Assembly: GCF_009193185.1 (NCBI RefSeq) | Contig: NZ_VUKF01000011.1 | Coordinates: 1-64,000, forward strand | From: Georgenia thermotolerans | GTDB lineage: Bacteria > Actinomycetota > Actinomycetes > Actinomycetales > Actinomycetaceae | Reading direction: 5' to 3' | DNA length: 64,000 nucleotides | Shown here: in pieces, positions 43,078 to 51,623 of the stretch | Layout of the letters: the number at the start of each line of letters is the position of its first letter | Numbering within the stretch: the stretch's first letter is position 1 | The notes under the pieces: model-generated | Databases searched by the model: none | Told to the model about the DNA's origin: nothing | Seen by the model: the letters and a program-made list of their open reading frames with translations, nothing else | Program-made: the position numbers and the translations under genes

Positions 43078-44073
43078 ATGGAGCAGCGCACGCTCGGCCG
43101 CACCGGCCGGCAGGTGTCGGTGGTGGGCCTCGGCACCTGGCAGCTCGGGGCCGACTGGGGCGAGGTGGACGAGGGCACCGCGCGCGGCGTGCTGGCCGCG
43201 GCGGCGGAGGCCGGGGTGACCTTCTTCGACACCGCGGACGTCTACGGCGACGGGCGCAGCGAGCAGATCATCGGCGGGTACCTGCGGGACAACCCGGGCC
43301 TGGACGTCACGGTGGCGACGAAGATGGGACGGCGGGTGGCCCAGGTGCCCGAGGCCTACCACCTCGAGGCCTTCCGGGAGTGGACGGACCGTTCCCGCCG
43401 GAACCTCGGCGTCGACCGGCTCGACCTGGTCCAGCTGCACTGCCCGCCGTCCGCCGTGCACGCCAGCGACGCGGTCTTCGACGCGCTGGAGACGCTGGTG
43501 GCGGAGGACCGCATCGCCGCCTACGGGGTGAGCGTGGAGACCAGCGCCGAGGCGCTGGACGCCATGGCCCACCCGAACCTCGCCACCGTCCAGATCATCC
43601 TCAACGTCTTCCGGCGCAAGCCGCTCGAGGAGGTCCTGCCGACCGCGGCCGCGCGCGGGGTGGGCATCATCGCCCGCGTGCCGCTCGCCTCGGGGCTGCT
43701 CACCGGGCGGTACGGCCACGACACCCGGTTCGCCGCGTCCGACCACCGCACCTTCAACCGCGACGGCAGCGCCTTCGACGTCGGGGAGACCTTCTCGGGG
43801 GTGGACTACGACACCGGCGTCGACGCCGCGCAGGAGTTCGCCCGGCTCGTCGCCGACCTCGGACCGGCCGGCGCGACCCCGGCGCAGGTCGCCCTGCGGT
43901 GGGTGATCCAGCAGGCGGGCGTGAGCACGGTGATCCCGGGGGCCCGCACGCCCGAGCAGGCGCGGGGCAACGCCGCGGCCGCCGGGCTGCCGGAGCTGTC
44001 GCCCGAGCTCCTCGACGCGCTCGAGCGGCTCTACGACGCGCGCATCCGCGAGCAGGTGCACGCCCGCTGGTGA
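43078..44073 (+). CDS. Aldo/keto reductase
   Basis: A 331-residue NADPH-dependent oxidoreductase with the TIM-barrel pattern of the AKR family. The catalytic Asp and Tyr are in FFDTADVYGDGRSEQIIG, the Lys in TVATKMGRR and the His in LVQLHCPPSA. The C-terminal VSTVIPGARTPEQARGNAAAAG is the cofactor-binding tail. It starts at ATG 43078 after GAGAGGAGACG. The carbonyl substrate is unknown, and relatives act on sugar or quinone aldehydes. It converges on the CoA-transferase gene with 1 base between stops. Confidence 0.9.
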   Translation: MEQRTLGRTGRQVSVVGLGTWQLGADWGEVDEGTARGVLAAAAEAGVTFFDTADVYGDGRSEQIIGGYLRDNPGLDVTVATKMGRRVAQVPEAYHLEAFREWTDRSRRNLGVDRLDLVQLHCPPSAVHASDAVFDALETLVAEDRIAAYGVSVETSAEALDAMAHPNLATVQIILNVFRRKPLEEVLPTAAARGVGIIARVPLASGLLTGRYGHDTRFAASDHRTFNRDGSAFDVGETFSGVDYDTGVDAAQEFARLVADLGPAGATPAQVALRWVIQQAGVSTVIPGARTPEQARGNAAAAGLPELSPELLDALERLYDARIREQVHARW

Positions 44074-44074
44074 C

Positions 44075-45580
44075 CTACCACGCCAGCGCGGCCGCCCCGT
44101 ACGGCGCCGGCGGGGCGGGGTAGTCCAGCGGTTCGCCGTCGACGGCGAGGGGCGGGGGAACGTAGTCCAGGTCGCCGTAGGCGGAGGCGCACCGGCGCAG
44201 CGGCACGGCGGGCCCCGCGCCGGCCCCCGCCGCCGACGGCGCCCCGGCTCCCGTCGCCGTCGGCGAACCGGCCCCCGCCGGGGGTCCGGCGGGCCCCTCC
44301 CCCGGCGGCGCGCCCAGGCCCAGCAGCTCGGCCGCGACCCGCGCCAGGGCGACCCGGGCCACCCCGCCGCCGTGGTCGGCCCGACCCGCGAGCATCCGCA
44401 TGACGGCGGCGCCCACGAGGTAGCCGGTGGCAAAGTCGAGGGCCTGCACCGGCAGCGCGCCGGGCCGCCAGGCCGGCCCCTCCCGCCCCGGCCTCTGCTC
44501 TCCCGGATGCCCCTCCCCCGTCCCGTAGACGGAAGCGATGCCGGTGGCGACCTGGACGATGCTGTCGAAGCCGCGCTCGTGGCCCCACGGGCCGGTCGGC
44601 CCCCAGGCCGACAGCTCGGCGACGACGAGGCCGGGCCGGCGGGCCAGGACCGCCTCGGCGTCCAGGCCGAGCCCGGCGAGGGCGCCGGGCCGGTAACCGG
44701 TGACGAGGACGTCCGCGCCGGCGAGCAGCTCGTCCACCCGGTGCCGGGTGACCGGGTCGGTCAGGTCGGCCACGGCGGAGCGCTTGGCGAACCCGGTGTC
44801 GAGGTGCTGGTCGAGCAGCTCGGGGTTGTCCGGGGGGTCGATGCGCAGCACGTCGGCCCCCAGGGCGCCGAGCAGCCGGGTGGCGGTTGGGCCGGCGAGG
44901 ACCCGGGTCAGGTCGAGCACGCGCACGCCGGCCAGCGGCGGGCCGTCGGTGGGCGCCGGCGCGCGGCCGGGCGCGTCGGTGCGCGCGAGGTCGACGAGCG
45001 GCAGGTCGGCGACCAGGCGGCCCTGCTCGTGGGCGCGCCACTGTGCGGGGGTGCGCAGGGCCGCGGCGACGCCCCCGGCGGCACGCACCCGGGTCTCGAC
45101 CGTGTGGGCGGGCAGGGCCGCCACGGCCTCGGCCACCGCCGCGCGGGCGCCGTCGTCGTCGGGTGGCAGGCCCAGGGCGGTGAGCAGCGCCCGGCGGTGG
45201 TGGGGGTAGTTGGCGTGCACCCGCACCCAGCCGTCGGCCGCGGGGTAGAAGGTCGACAGCGGCGCCCACGCCTCCGGGGCGCGGCCGGCCACCCGCAGGT
45301 GCCGGAAGTCGTCGAACGCGGCGGCGACGTGCCGGCTGTCGAGGGAGACCCAGCGCGGGGCGCCGCGGCGGTCCGCGAGCGCGGCGGCCGCCCGCGCCGC
45401 CTCCCGGACGCTGCCCACCGCGAGGGCCTCGACGTCGAGCGGGCCGGCCCAGATGCGGCGCGGCCCGGTGACGGTGACGCCGTCGGCCGCGGCGTCGTCG
45501 CCGGGGCGGAGGACCGGCGCGCTGGAGAGCTCCGGCCAGGGCGTCGGCGCCGCCGGCCCCTGGGTGTCCTGGGTGGTCAT
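44075..45580 (-). CDS. Family III (CaiB/BaiF) CoA-transferase with permuted arrangement
   Basis: A 501-residue protein. The family III N-terminal core (PPLAGVRVLDLTRVLAGPTATRLLGALGADVLRIDPPDNPELLDQHLDTGFAKRSAVADLTD, then DVLVTGYRPGALAGLGLDAEAV and GFDSIVQVATGIASVYGTGEG with the catalytic Asp) begins only near residue 210. The preceding ~200 residues (FDDFRHLRVAGRAPEAWAPLSTFYPAADGWVRVHANYPHHRRALLTALG, and AALRTPAQWRAHEQGRLVADLPLVDL) look like the C-terminal half of the same family. The order of the two halves is therefore swapped relative to CaiB. A Gly/Ala/Pro-rich linker near residue 430 is low-complexity. The acyl substrate is unknown. Confidence 0.8.
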   Translation of the reverse strand: MTTQDTQGPAAPTPWPELSSAPVLRPGDDAAADGVTVTGPRRIWAGPLDVEALAVGSVREAARAAAALADRRGAPRWVSLDSRHVAAAFDDFRHLRVAGRAPEAWAPLSTFYPAADGWVRVHANYPHHRRALLTALGLPPDDDGARAAVAEAVAALPAHTVETRVRAAGGVAAALRTPAQWRAHEQGRLVADLPLVDLARTDAPGRAPAPTDGPPLAGVRVLDLTRVLAGPTATRLLGALGADVLRIDPPDNPELLDQHLDTGFAKRSAVADLTDPVTRHRVDELLAGADVLVTGYRPGALAGLGLDAEAVLARRPGLVVAELSAWGPTGPWGHERGFDSIVQVATGIASVYGTGEGHPGEQRPGREGPAWRPGALPVQALDFATGYLVGAAVMRMLAGRADHGGGVARVALARVAAELLGLGAPPGEGPAGPPAGAGSPTATGAGAPSAAGAGAGPAVPLRRCASAYGDLDYVPPPLAVDGEPLDYPAPPAPYGAAALAW

Positions 45581-45590
45581 GGCGCCTTGC

Positions 45591-46577
45591 CTACACCACG
45601 TCGCGCCGGCGGAACACCACCGCCGCGAGCACGACGACGGCCGCCACCAGCACGAGGAGGTAACCGGTGCTGCGGCCGAGCGACAGCTCGTGCGTGATGA
45701 GGTCGCACATCCGTCCCTGCGGCCCGGTGGTGCAGTCGGGGATCGAGTAGGAGGTGCCGCCCAGGATCCAGCCCTCGATGTTGGGCCGGACCAACCACGG
45801 CTGTGAGCGGGGCAGCGCCGAGCCGACGACGCCCTCGACGACGACGAGGTAGCCGACGGCGAGCCCGAGCACGGCCGCGGTGTGGCGCAGCAGGAACCCC
45901 AGGGCCGCCCCGGCGACGGCGGCCAGCACGGTCAGGGCGAGGATCCGCAGCATCGTGCCCGCCGTCGCGCGCCAGGCCGCCGCGGTCATCGAGCCGGCGG
46001 CGTCGGCCCCGGAAGTGATCAGCCAGGCGCCGCCGACGAGCACGAGCAGCAGGACGACGGCGGCCGGCGCGGTCCCGAGGCCGGCGGCGAGCACCTTCGA
46101 GCCATACACCCGCAGGCGTCGCGGCTCGAAGGTGAGCCAGCTGGTCATCGCGCCGGTGCTCAGCTCGGCGGCGGTGGCGGTGGCGCCGACGAGGAACGCG
46201 AGCAGCAGGAGGACGAACGCGTGGAGAGTCAGCGTGGTGGGCAGGCTCTCCGCGAGCGGCTGGACGGTGGTGAGGAAGTGCTCCGGCTGCGGGCCGAGCT
46301 GGTCGCAGCCGAAGTCGACGTCCTGGCCCTGGGCGCGCTGGTCCGCCTCGTCCTGCCGGCACTGGGCGACGATCTGCTCGCCGTTGCGCTCCCAGTCGGC
46401 GCGCGCGTCGTCGTACCACTGCTGGGCCTGGGCCTGCTCGGCGGGCGTCATGGGCTGGGCGGCGGTCCAGGCGGTGAGGAGGAAGAACCCGGTGACCACC
46501 ACGCCGGCGAGGAGGGCGAGGATCACCAGGCGGCGGCTGAACAGGCGCCGCAGCTCCACCCGGGTCAGGCGCGTCAC
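45591..46577 (-). CDS. ABC-2 type permease
   Basis: A 328-residue permease, GTG start at 46577 overlapping the ATPase stop. It has one TM helix near residue 20, a ~80-residue extracytoplasmic segment (AQAQQWYDDARADWERNGEQIVAQCRQDEADQRAQGQDVDFGCDQL, two cysteines), then five TM helices from ~115 to 320. GCVTMTSWLTFEPRRLRVYGSKVLA-like context (MTSWLTFEPRRLRVYGSKVLA) is a typical ABC-2 coupling segment. It forms an exporter with the upstream ATPase. The substrate is unknown. Confidence 0.88.
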   Translation of the reverse strand: MTRLTRVELRRLFSRRLVILALLAGVVVTGFFLLTAWTAAQPMTPAEQAQAQQWYDDARADWERNGEQIVAQCRQDEADQRAQGQDVDFGCDQLGPQPEHFLTTVQPLAESLPTTLTLHAFVLLLLAFLVGATATAAELSTGAMTSWLTFEPRRLRVYGSKVLAAGLGTAPAAVVLLLVLVGGAWLITSGADAAGSMTAAAWRATAGTMLRILALTVLAAVAGAALGFLLRHTAAVLGLAVGYLVVVEGVVGSALPRSQPWLVRPNIEGWILGGTSYSIPDCTTGPQGRMCDLITHELSLGRSTGYLLVLVAAVVVLAAVVFRRRDVV

Positions 46578-47563
46578 GACTCCTCCCCCGCGGCTCCCGC
46601 ACGGCCGGCCGGGACCGGCTGGGCCGCCCCGGACCCGGGATGCTCGCCCAGCCCGGCGCCCGCCGTGAGCTCGAGGAAGACCGACTCGAGGTCGCGGCGC
46701 AGCGGCACGAGCTCGTGGACGTAGAGACCCTGGCGGGCCAGCAGGTAGGTGATGCGCGCCGGGTCTGGGGTGCCGCGCACGCGCAGGCCGGGCCCGTCGC
46801 GCTCGACGAGGAGGCCCTTGGCGGTGAGCAGCCGCTCGGCGGCGTCGACGTCGGCCACGCCGACCCGGACGCTGAGGTCGCCGCGGGCGCCGATGACCTG
46901 CGCGACCGGCCCCTCGGCGAGCAGCCGCCCGTGGCCGATGATGGAGACGGTGTCCGCCACCTGCTCGACCTCGGCGAGGATGTGGCTGCTGACCAGCACG
47001 GTCGCGCCGGCCTCGCCGAGCCGGCGCATCGTCTCGCGGATCTCGCGGATGCCGGCGGGGTCCAGGCCGTTGGTGGGCTCGTCGAAGATGAGCAGGTCGG
47101 GGGACTTCAGCAGCGTGGCCGCGATCGCCAGGCGCTGTTTCATGCCGAGGGAGTAGCCGCGGTAGCGGTCCCGCGCCCGCTCGGCGAGCCCGGTCTGCTC
47201 GAGGACCTGGCCCACCCGGGCGGGCGGGGCGCCGATCGCGCCGGCGAGCAGCCGCAGGTTCTTCTCGCCGGAGAAGGCGGGGAAGAACCTCGGCGACTCC
47301 ACGATCGCCCCGACCCGGGCCACCACGTCGGGCAGCCGCTCGGGGACCGGCTCGCCGAAGATGCGCATCGTGCCGGCGTCGGCCCGGACCAGGCCCAGCA
47401 GCATACGGATCGTCGTCGTCTTGCCCGAGCCGTTGGGCCCGAGGAACCCGTGCACCCCGCCGGCCGGCACGCGCAGGTCGAGCTCCTGCACGGCCACGCG
47501 GCGGCCCCGCCGGCCGCGGTAGGTCTTGCGCAGCCCGGCGGTCTCGATCGCCAGCACGCTCAT
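46574..47563 (-). CDS. ABC exporter ATPase (drug/ABC-2 type)
   Basis: A 329-residue ATPase. Walker A GPNGSGKTTTIRML (~residues 42-50), signature YSLGMKQRLAIAATLL, Walker B LLIFDEPTNGLDPAGI and switch His in VLVSSHILAEVEQ. The C-terminal ~110 residues, including the Gly/Pro-rich end, extend beyond the core as in multidrug ATPases. It pairs with the downstream permease through a GTGA overlap. It is divergent from the VOC gene. Confidence 0.92.
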   Translation of the reverse strand: MSVLAIETAGLRKTYRGRRGRRVAVQELDLRVPAGGVHGFLGPNGSGKTTTIRMLLGLVRADAGTMRIFGEPVPERLPDVVARVGAIVESPRFFPAFSGEKNLRLLAGAIGAPPARVGQVLEQTGLAERARDRYRGYSLGMKQRLAIAATLLKSPDLLIFDEPTNGLDPAGIREIRETMRRLGEAGATVLVSSHILAEVEQVADTVSIIGHGRLLAEGPVAQVIGARGDLSVRVGVADVDAAERLLTAKGLLVERDGPGLRVRGTPDPARITYLLARQGLYVHELVPLRRDLESVFLELTAGAGLGEHPGSGAAQPVPAGRAGAAGEES

Positions 47564-47711
47564 CCGGCCTCCTCCCGCGGGGCCGGGCGGGCGCCGCGGC
47601 CTGCGCGGATGCTATCGGCGAACCGGATGGGCCCGGACCGGAACGAGCTGCCCGGGCGCCCAGGTGGGAAAACGCGTGACATCGGAGCCCGGGGCGGCCA
47701 CCCTGGCGCGC

Positions 47712-48119
47712 ATGACCTCCTTCGTCTCGCACACCAGCATCGACTGCACCAACACCTACGAGCTGAGCGAGTGGTGGAAGAAGCTCCTGGGCTACGTCGA
47801 CCTCGCTGACGACCCGAACGACCCCGGCGACGAGGAGTGCATGATCGTCGACCCGGACGGCGGGCACCGGCTGCTGTTCATCGAGGTGCCGGAGGGCAAG
47901 GCGGTCAAGAACCGCATCCACCTCGACCTCCGGCCACGCGAGGGCACGCGGGACCAGGAGGTCGAGCGCGTGCGCCGGCTCGGTGCGCGAGAAGTCGCGG
48001 ACCGTCGCGGGCAGTACGGTCCCGGCACCGGATGGGTGGTCTTCGCGGACCCGGAGGGCAACGAGTTCTGCGTCCTGCTGTCCGTGGACGAGCGGGCCGC
48101 CCTGGCGCGCACGGAGTAG
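47712..48119 (+). CDS. VOC family (glyoxalase/bleomycin-resistance-like) protein
   Basis: A 135-residue protein, ATG at 47712. It has the beta-alpha-beta-beta-beta repeat of VOC domains: SFVSHTSIDCTNTYELSEWWKKLLGYV, then MIVDPDGGHRLLFIEVPEGKAVKNRIHLDLRP and WVVFADPEGNEFCVL. The N-terminal His (SHTSID), the His in IHLDLRP and Glu in NEFCVL are candidate metal ligands. Proteins of this short type are usually binding or isomerase domains of unknown substrate. No glyoxalase II is nearby. Confidence 0.85.
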   Translation: MTSFVSHTSIDCTNTYELSEWWKKLLGYVDLADDPNDPGDEECMIVDPDGGHRLLFIEVPEGKAVKNRIHLDLRPREGTRDQEVERVRRLGAREVADRRGQYGPGTGWVVFADPEGNEFCVLLSVDERAALARTE

Positions 48120-48120
48120 C

Positions 48121-48180
48121 GCGGAGCAGGACGGGCGCGCTCGCAGCGGCGCGGAACAGGGCGGACGCGCTCGCACCGAT
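48121..48180. repeat. 30-bp imperfect tandem repeat, two copies
   Basis: 48121-48150 and 48151-48180 align with six mismatches over 30 bases. A fragment (GGAACAG) recurs near 48202. It fills the gap between the VOC gene and the convergent threonine aldolase gene. Confidence 0.6.
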
Positions 48181-48219
48181 TCGCCGGGACGTGCCCGCAC
48201 GGAACAGTGCCCCGGCGAT

Positions 48220-49245
48220 CTACCCCAGGTGCCGCGCGAGCACGGCGACCAGCGCCTCGACGTCCTCCTCGGTGGTGTCGAAGGAGGCGACGGCGCGCAC
48301 CACCCCCGCACGGGCGTCCCAGGCCAGCACGGGCGCCTCGGCCACGACGGCCGGCAGCGCCGCGGGCGGGACGGGGACGAAGACGGCGTTGGCCTCGACC
48401 GGGTAGACGGGCTCGACGCCGAGCTCGCCCAGCCGGGCGGCGAGCAGGTCGGCGGCGGCGTTGGCGTGGGCGGCGTTGCGTCGCCACAGGTCCTCGGTGA
48501 GCAGGGCGAGCAGCTGGGCCGAGACGAAGCGCATCTTCGAGGCCAGCTGGGTGGTGGCCTTGCGCAGCCGGTCGACCGGCTCGGCCAGGTCCGGCGCCAG
48601 GACGATGACGGCGTCGCCGGGCAGGCCCCCGTTCTTGGTCGCGCCGAGGGAGACGACGTCGACGCCGGCGTCGGCGGTCAGCTCGCGCAGGGTCGTGCCC
48701 AGGCGGGCGGCCGCGTTGGCGAGGCGGGCGCCGTCGACGTGGACGCGGGCCCCGCGCGCCCGGGCGAAGGCGGTCAGCTCGGCGAGCTCGGCGACGGTGT
48801 AGGTGGTGCCCAGCTCGGTGCTCTGGGCGACGGTGACCGCGGCCGGCCGGGCGTGGTGGACGGTGCCGTCGTCGGCGTCGAAGGCCGGGGCGAGCAGCGC
48901 GGGGGTGGCCTTGCCGGCCGCCGCGGGCACGGTGACCAGGCGCATGCCGCCGACCAGCTGGGGGGCGGTGGACTCGTCGGTGACCATGTGCGACTCCGCC
49001 GTCGCGACGGCCGCCTCCCACGGGCGCAGCAGCGCTTTGAGCGCGAGGACGTTGGCGCCGGTGCCGTTGAAGACGGGGAAGACCCGCGCGTGCGGACCGA
49101 AGTGCTGGCGGACCCGCTCCTCCAGGGCCGCGGTGACCGGGTCGGCGCCGTAGGAGGGCGCGTGCCCCTCGTTGGCGGCGGCCAGGGCGGCGAGCACGGC
49201 GGGGTGCGCGCCGGAGGAGTTGTCGGAGAGGAATCCACGCGTCAT
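48220..49245 (-). CDS. Low-specificity L-threonine aldolase
   Basis: A 341-residue PLP enzyme that cleaves L-threonine or beta-hydroxy amino acids to glycine plus aldehyde. From ATG 49245: MTRGFLSDNSSGAHPAVLAALAAANEGHAPSYGADPVTAALEERVRQHFG, the family start. FPVFNGTGANVLALKALLRPWEAAVATAESHM holds the ring-stacking His, VHVDGARLANAAARLG the cofactor-binding Asp, and SLGATKNGGLPGDAVIVL the Schiff-base Lys. The aldehyde released could feed the dehydrogenases elsewhere in the window. It diverges from the GH92 gene, with a 146-base gap. Confidence 0.92.
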   Translation of the reverse strand: MTRGFLSDNSSGAHPAVLAALAAANEGHAPSYGADPVTAALEERVRQHFGPHARVFPVFNGTGANVLALKALLRPWEAAVATAESHMVTDESTAPQLVGGMRLVTVPAAAGKATPALLAPAFDADDGTVHHARPAAVTVAQSTELGTTYTVAELAELTAFARARGARVHVDGARLANAAARLGTTLRELTADAGVDVVSLGATKNGGLPGDAVIVLAPDLAEPVDRLRKATTQLASKMRFVSAQLLALLTEDLWRRNAAHANAAADLLAARLGELGVEPVYPVEANAVFVPVPPAALPAVVAEAPVLAWDARAGVVRAVASFDTTEEDVEALVAVLARHLG

Positions 49246-49391
49246 GGACGTATTCTCTCCGGCGGCGCCGCTGGCCCCTTCCGGGGACCTCGCCGCGCCG
49301 AAACGCGTCGGCGGTTCCGTCACGACACGGACAGCCTCCGGCCGTAGTGTGCGGCCACGGGGCAGGCGGGACACCGCGGAGAGGGGGGCTC

Positions 49392-51623
49392 ATGATCGAC
49401 GCTGTCGACCCGTTCATCGGGACCGAGCCGACCGACCTGCCCGCGCCCGTCGGGCTGGCGGCGACGTGGTGGTCGCCCAAGCCGCAGATCGGCAACACCC
49501 ATCCCGGCGCTACCTTCCCGCTGGGCATGGTCTCCGCCTGTGCCTACTCCGGCGCCTACCCCACCGGCTACGGCCGCTACGACCTGAGCACCGAGGGGGT
49601 GCCGGCCCCGATCCACGACCGCCAGCTTGCCTCGGGCCTCGCCCACTTCCAGCAGTCCGGCACCGGGGCGATCCGCAAGTACTACAACTACTTCCGCGTC
49701 TCGCCGATGCTCGAGCCGCTCGACGCCCTGGGCACCTCCTGGGCGCTGCACGACGAGGAGGCCGCGCCGGGCTGGTACGCCGCGACGCTGGACACCGGCA
49801 TCCGATGCGAGGTCACGGTGGGTCCCAAGAGCGCCGTGCACCGCTACACCTTCCCCCGCCACCGCGACGCCCGGCTCGTCGTCGACTTCTCCCACGGCGG
49901 CCTGGAGATCCCCTTCGGCAGCACCGTCCCGCTGCGCGCGTACCTGCAGTCCGTCGCTCCCGGGGCGGCCCAGGGCGAGATCGTCGTCGAGGGCGCGCCG
50001 CTCGCCGTCCACGTCGAGTGCGACGCCGACCAGTGGCGCCAGCTGCTGTGGTACGACCGGCGGCTCATGCCCGGCGGCACCCGGCTCGACTTCGATTCCA
50101 TCCGCCCCACCACCCTGCGCCCGTTCGGCCTGATGTGGGCCGGCCCCACCAGGGCCGGGCAGAGCGTGGAGCTGCGCTTCGGCTTCTCCCTGCGCGGGCC
50201 CGAGCAGGCCCGCGAGAACCTCTACCGCGACTGCGGGCCCGGGCCCACCAGCTTCGCCGCCCGCCGGGAGGCGACGACGCGCACCTGGCGCGAGCACCTC
50301 GACCTCGTGCGGGTCGACGCCCCCACCCCCGAGCGCAAGACCGTGTTCTCCACGGCCCTGTACCACTCGCTGATCAAGCCGTGCCTGGCGCCGGCGGAGA
50401 GCCCGTTCTGGCCCGGCCCGGGCCCGTTCGCGTTCGACGTCAGCACCATGTGGGACATCTACCGCACGCAGCTGCCGCTGCTGACCACGCTGGTGCCCGA
50501 GCGCGCCGTCGAGCTGGCCCGGGCGCTGCTGACCGTCTGCGAGGAGGAGGGGAACCTGCCCATCGGCTACCGGATGGCCAAGGGTGCCGACCGGTTCAGC
50601 CGCCAGGGCAGCGCGCTGGCGCACACCCTGCTCGCCGACCTGTGCGAGCTAGGACTGCCCGGCATCGACTGGGACTGGGCCCTGGCGCTGATGCACATCG
50701 ACCTGCGCCGCGACTACGGCGAGGACTTCCTCCTGCGCGGCCTGGCCCACCCGGTCAGCCACACCCTCGACCTGGCCATGGGGTACTGGTGCACCGCGAA
50801 GGTGGCGCGCCACGTGGGCGACGGCACGCTGGCGGAGGAGCTCGAGCGCCTCGCCGACCGCTGGGTCAACGCCTTCGACCCCGCCACCGGGCTGCTGCGG
50901 GACTCGACCTTCTACGAGGGCGGGCGGTGGAACTACTCCTTCCGGCTCGTGCACGACATGGCCGCCCGCATCGGCCTGACCGGCGGTGACGCGGCGTTCG
51001 TCGGCCTCCTCGACCGGTTCTTCGGGTTCGGGGCGGAGCCGGTGGCGCTGCCCGGCGTCCACCCCGGCGCCGAGGAGCTCGCCCGCGGCTACGCCCTGGA
51101 CCGGTTCGAGGGGCTCAACAACGAACCGGACATGGAGGCCCCGTGGGCCTACCAGTACGCCGGCCGCCCGGACCGGACGGCGGAGGTGGTCCACGCCGTC
51201 GTCCACCAGCGCTTCGGCACCGGCCGCGGCGGCCTGCCCGGCAACGACGACTCCGGCGGGCTGAGCTCGTGGTACGTGTGGGCCTCGCTGGGGCTGTTCC
51301 CGGTGGCGGGCCAGAACCTCGTCCTGCTCAACGCTCCGGCGCACGAGCACGCCGAGATCACCATCGGCCCGGAGGTGCTCAGCATCGACACGACCGGCTT
51401 CGTCCCGCCCGAGCGTGGCGGGCCGGCGCAGTACGTGCGCGCCGCGCGCCTGGACGGCGCCCCGCTCGAGCGCAGCTGGCTCACCGCGGCCGAGCTGCGC
51501 CGCGGCGGCCGGCTCGAGCTCGAGCTCGGGCCCACCCCGACCGGTTGGGGATCGACGCCGCGCCCGCCGTCCCACCCCGGCAGAATCACCCCGACCACCC
51601 CAGCACCGGAGGTACCCGCGTGA
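49392..51623 (+). CDS. GH92 family glycosidase (alpha-mannosidase type)
   Basis: A 743-residue protein starting at ATG 49392. The N-terminal beta-domain carries QIGNTHPGATFPLGMVSACAYSGAYPTGYGRYDLS, typical of GH92. The C-terminal helical catalytic domain has FDVSTMWDIYRTQLPLLTTLVPERAVEL, LDRFEGLNNEPDMEAPWAYQYAGRPDRT and GLPGNDDSGGLSSWYVWASLGLFPVAGQNLVLLNAP, with the conserved Glu and paired Asp of the inverting mechanism. No signal peptide is visible, so it appears cytoplasmic, which is unusual for GH92 enzymes that digest external glycans. Exo-alpha-mannosidase activity is a family inference. The stop overlaps the glycosyltransferase start (GTGA). Confidence 0.92.
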   Translation: MIDAVDPFIGTEPTDLPAPVGLAATWWSPKPQIGNTHPGATFPLGMVSACAYSGAYPTGYGRYDLSTEGVPAPIHDRQLASGLAHFQQSGTGAIRKYYNYFRVSPMLEPLDALGTSWALHDEEAAPGWYAATLDTGIRCEVTVGPKSAVHRYTFPRHRDARLVVDFSHGGLEIPFGSTVPLRAYLQSVAPGAAQGEIVVEGAPLAVHVECDADQWRQLLWYDRRLMPGGTRLDFDSIRPTTLRPFGLMWAGPTRAGQSVELRFGFSLRGPEQARENLYRDCGPGPTSFAARREATTRTWREHLDLVRVDAPTPERKTVFSTALYHSLIKPCLAPAESPFWPGPGPFAFDVSTMWDIYRTQLPLLTTLVPERAVELARALLTVCEEEGNLPIGYRMAKGADRFSRQGSALAHTLLADLCELGLPGIDWDWALALMHIDLRRDYGEDFLLRGLAHPVSHTLDLAMGYWCTAKVARHVGDGTLAEELERLADRWVNAFDPATGLLRDSTFYEGGRWNYSFRLVHDMAARIGLTGGDAAFVGLLDRFFGFGAEPVALPGVHPGAEELARGYALDRFEGLNNEPDMEAPWAYQYAGRPDRTAEVVHAVVHQRFGTGRGGLPGNDDSGGLSSWYVWASLGLFPVAGQNLVLLNAPAHEHAEITIGPEVLSIDTTGFVPPERGGPAQYVRAARLDGAPLERSWLTAAELRRGGRLELELGPTPTGWGSTPRPPSHPGRITPTTPAPEVPA

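Noticed and set aside
48121-48219. Small gene between VOC and threonine aldolase
   Set aside because: Only a 30-bp imperfect duplication. No start with a ribosome binding site and no conserved peptide.
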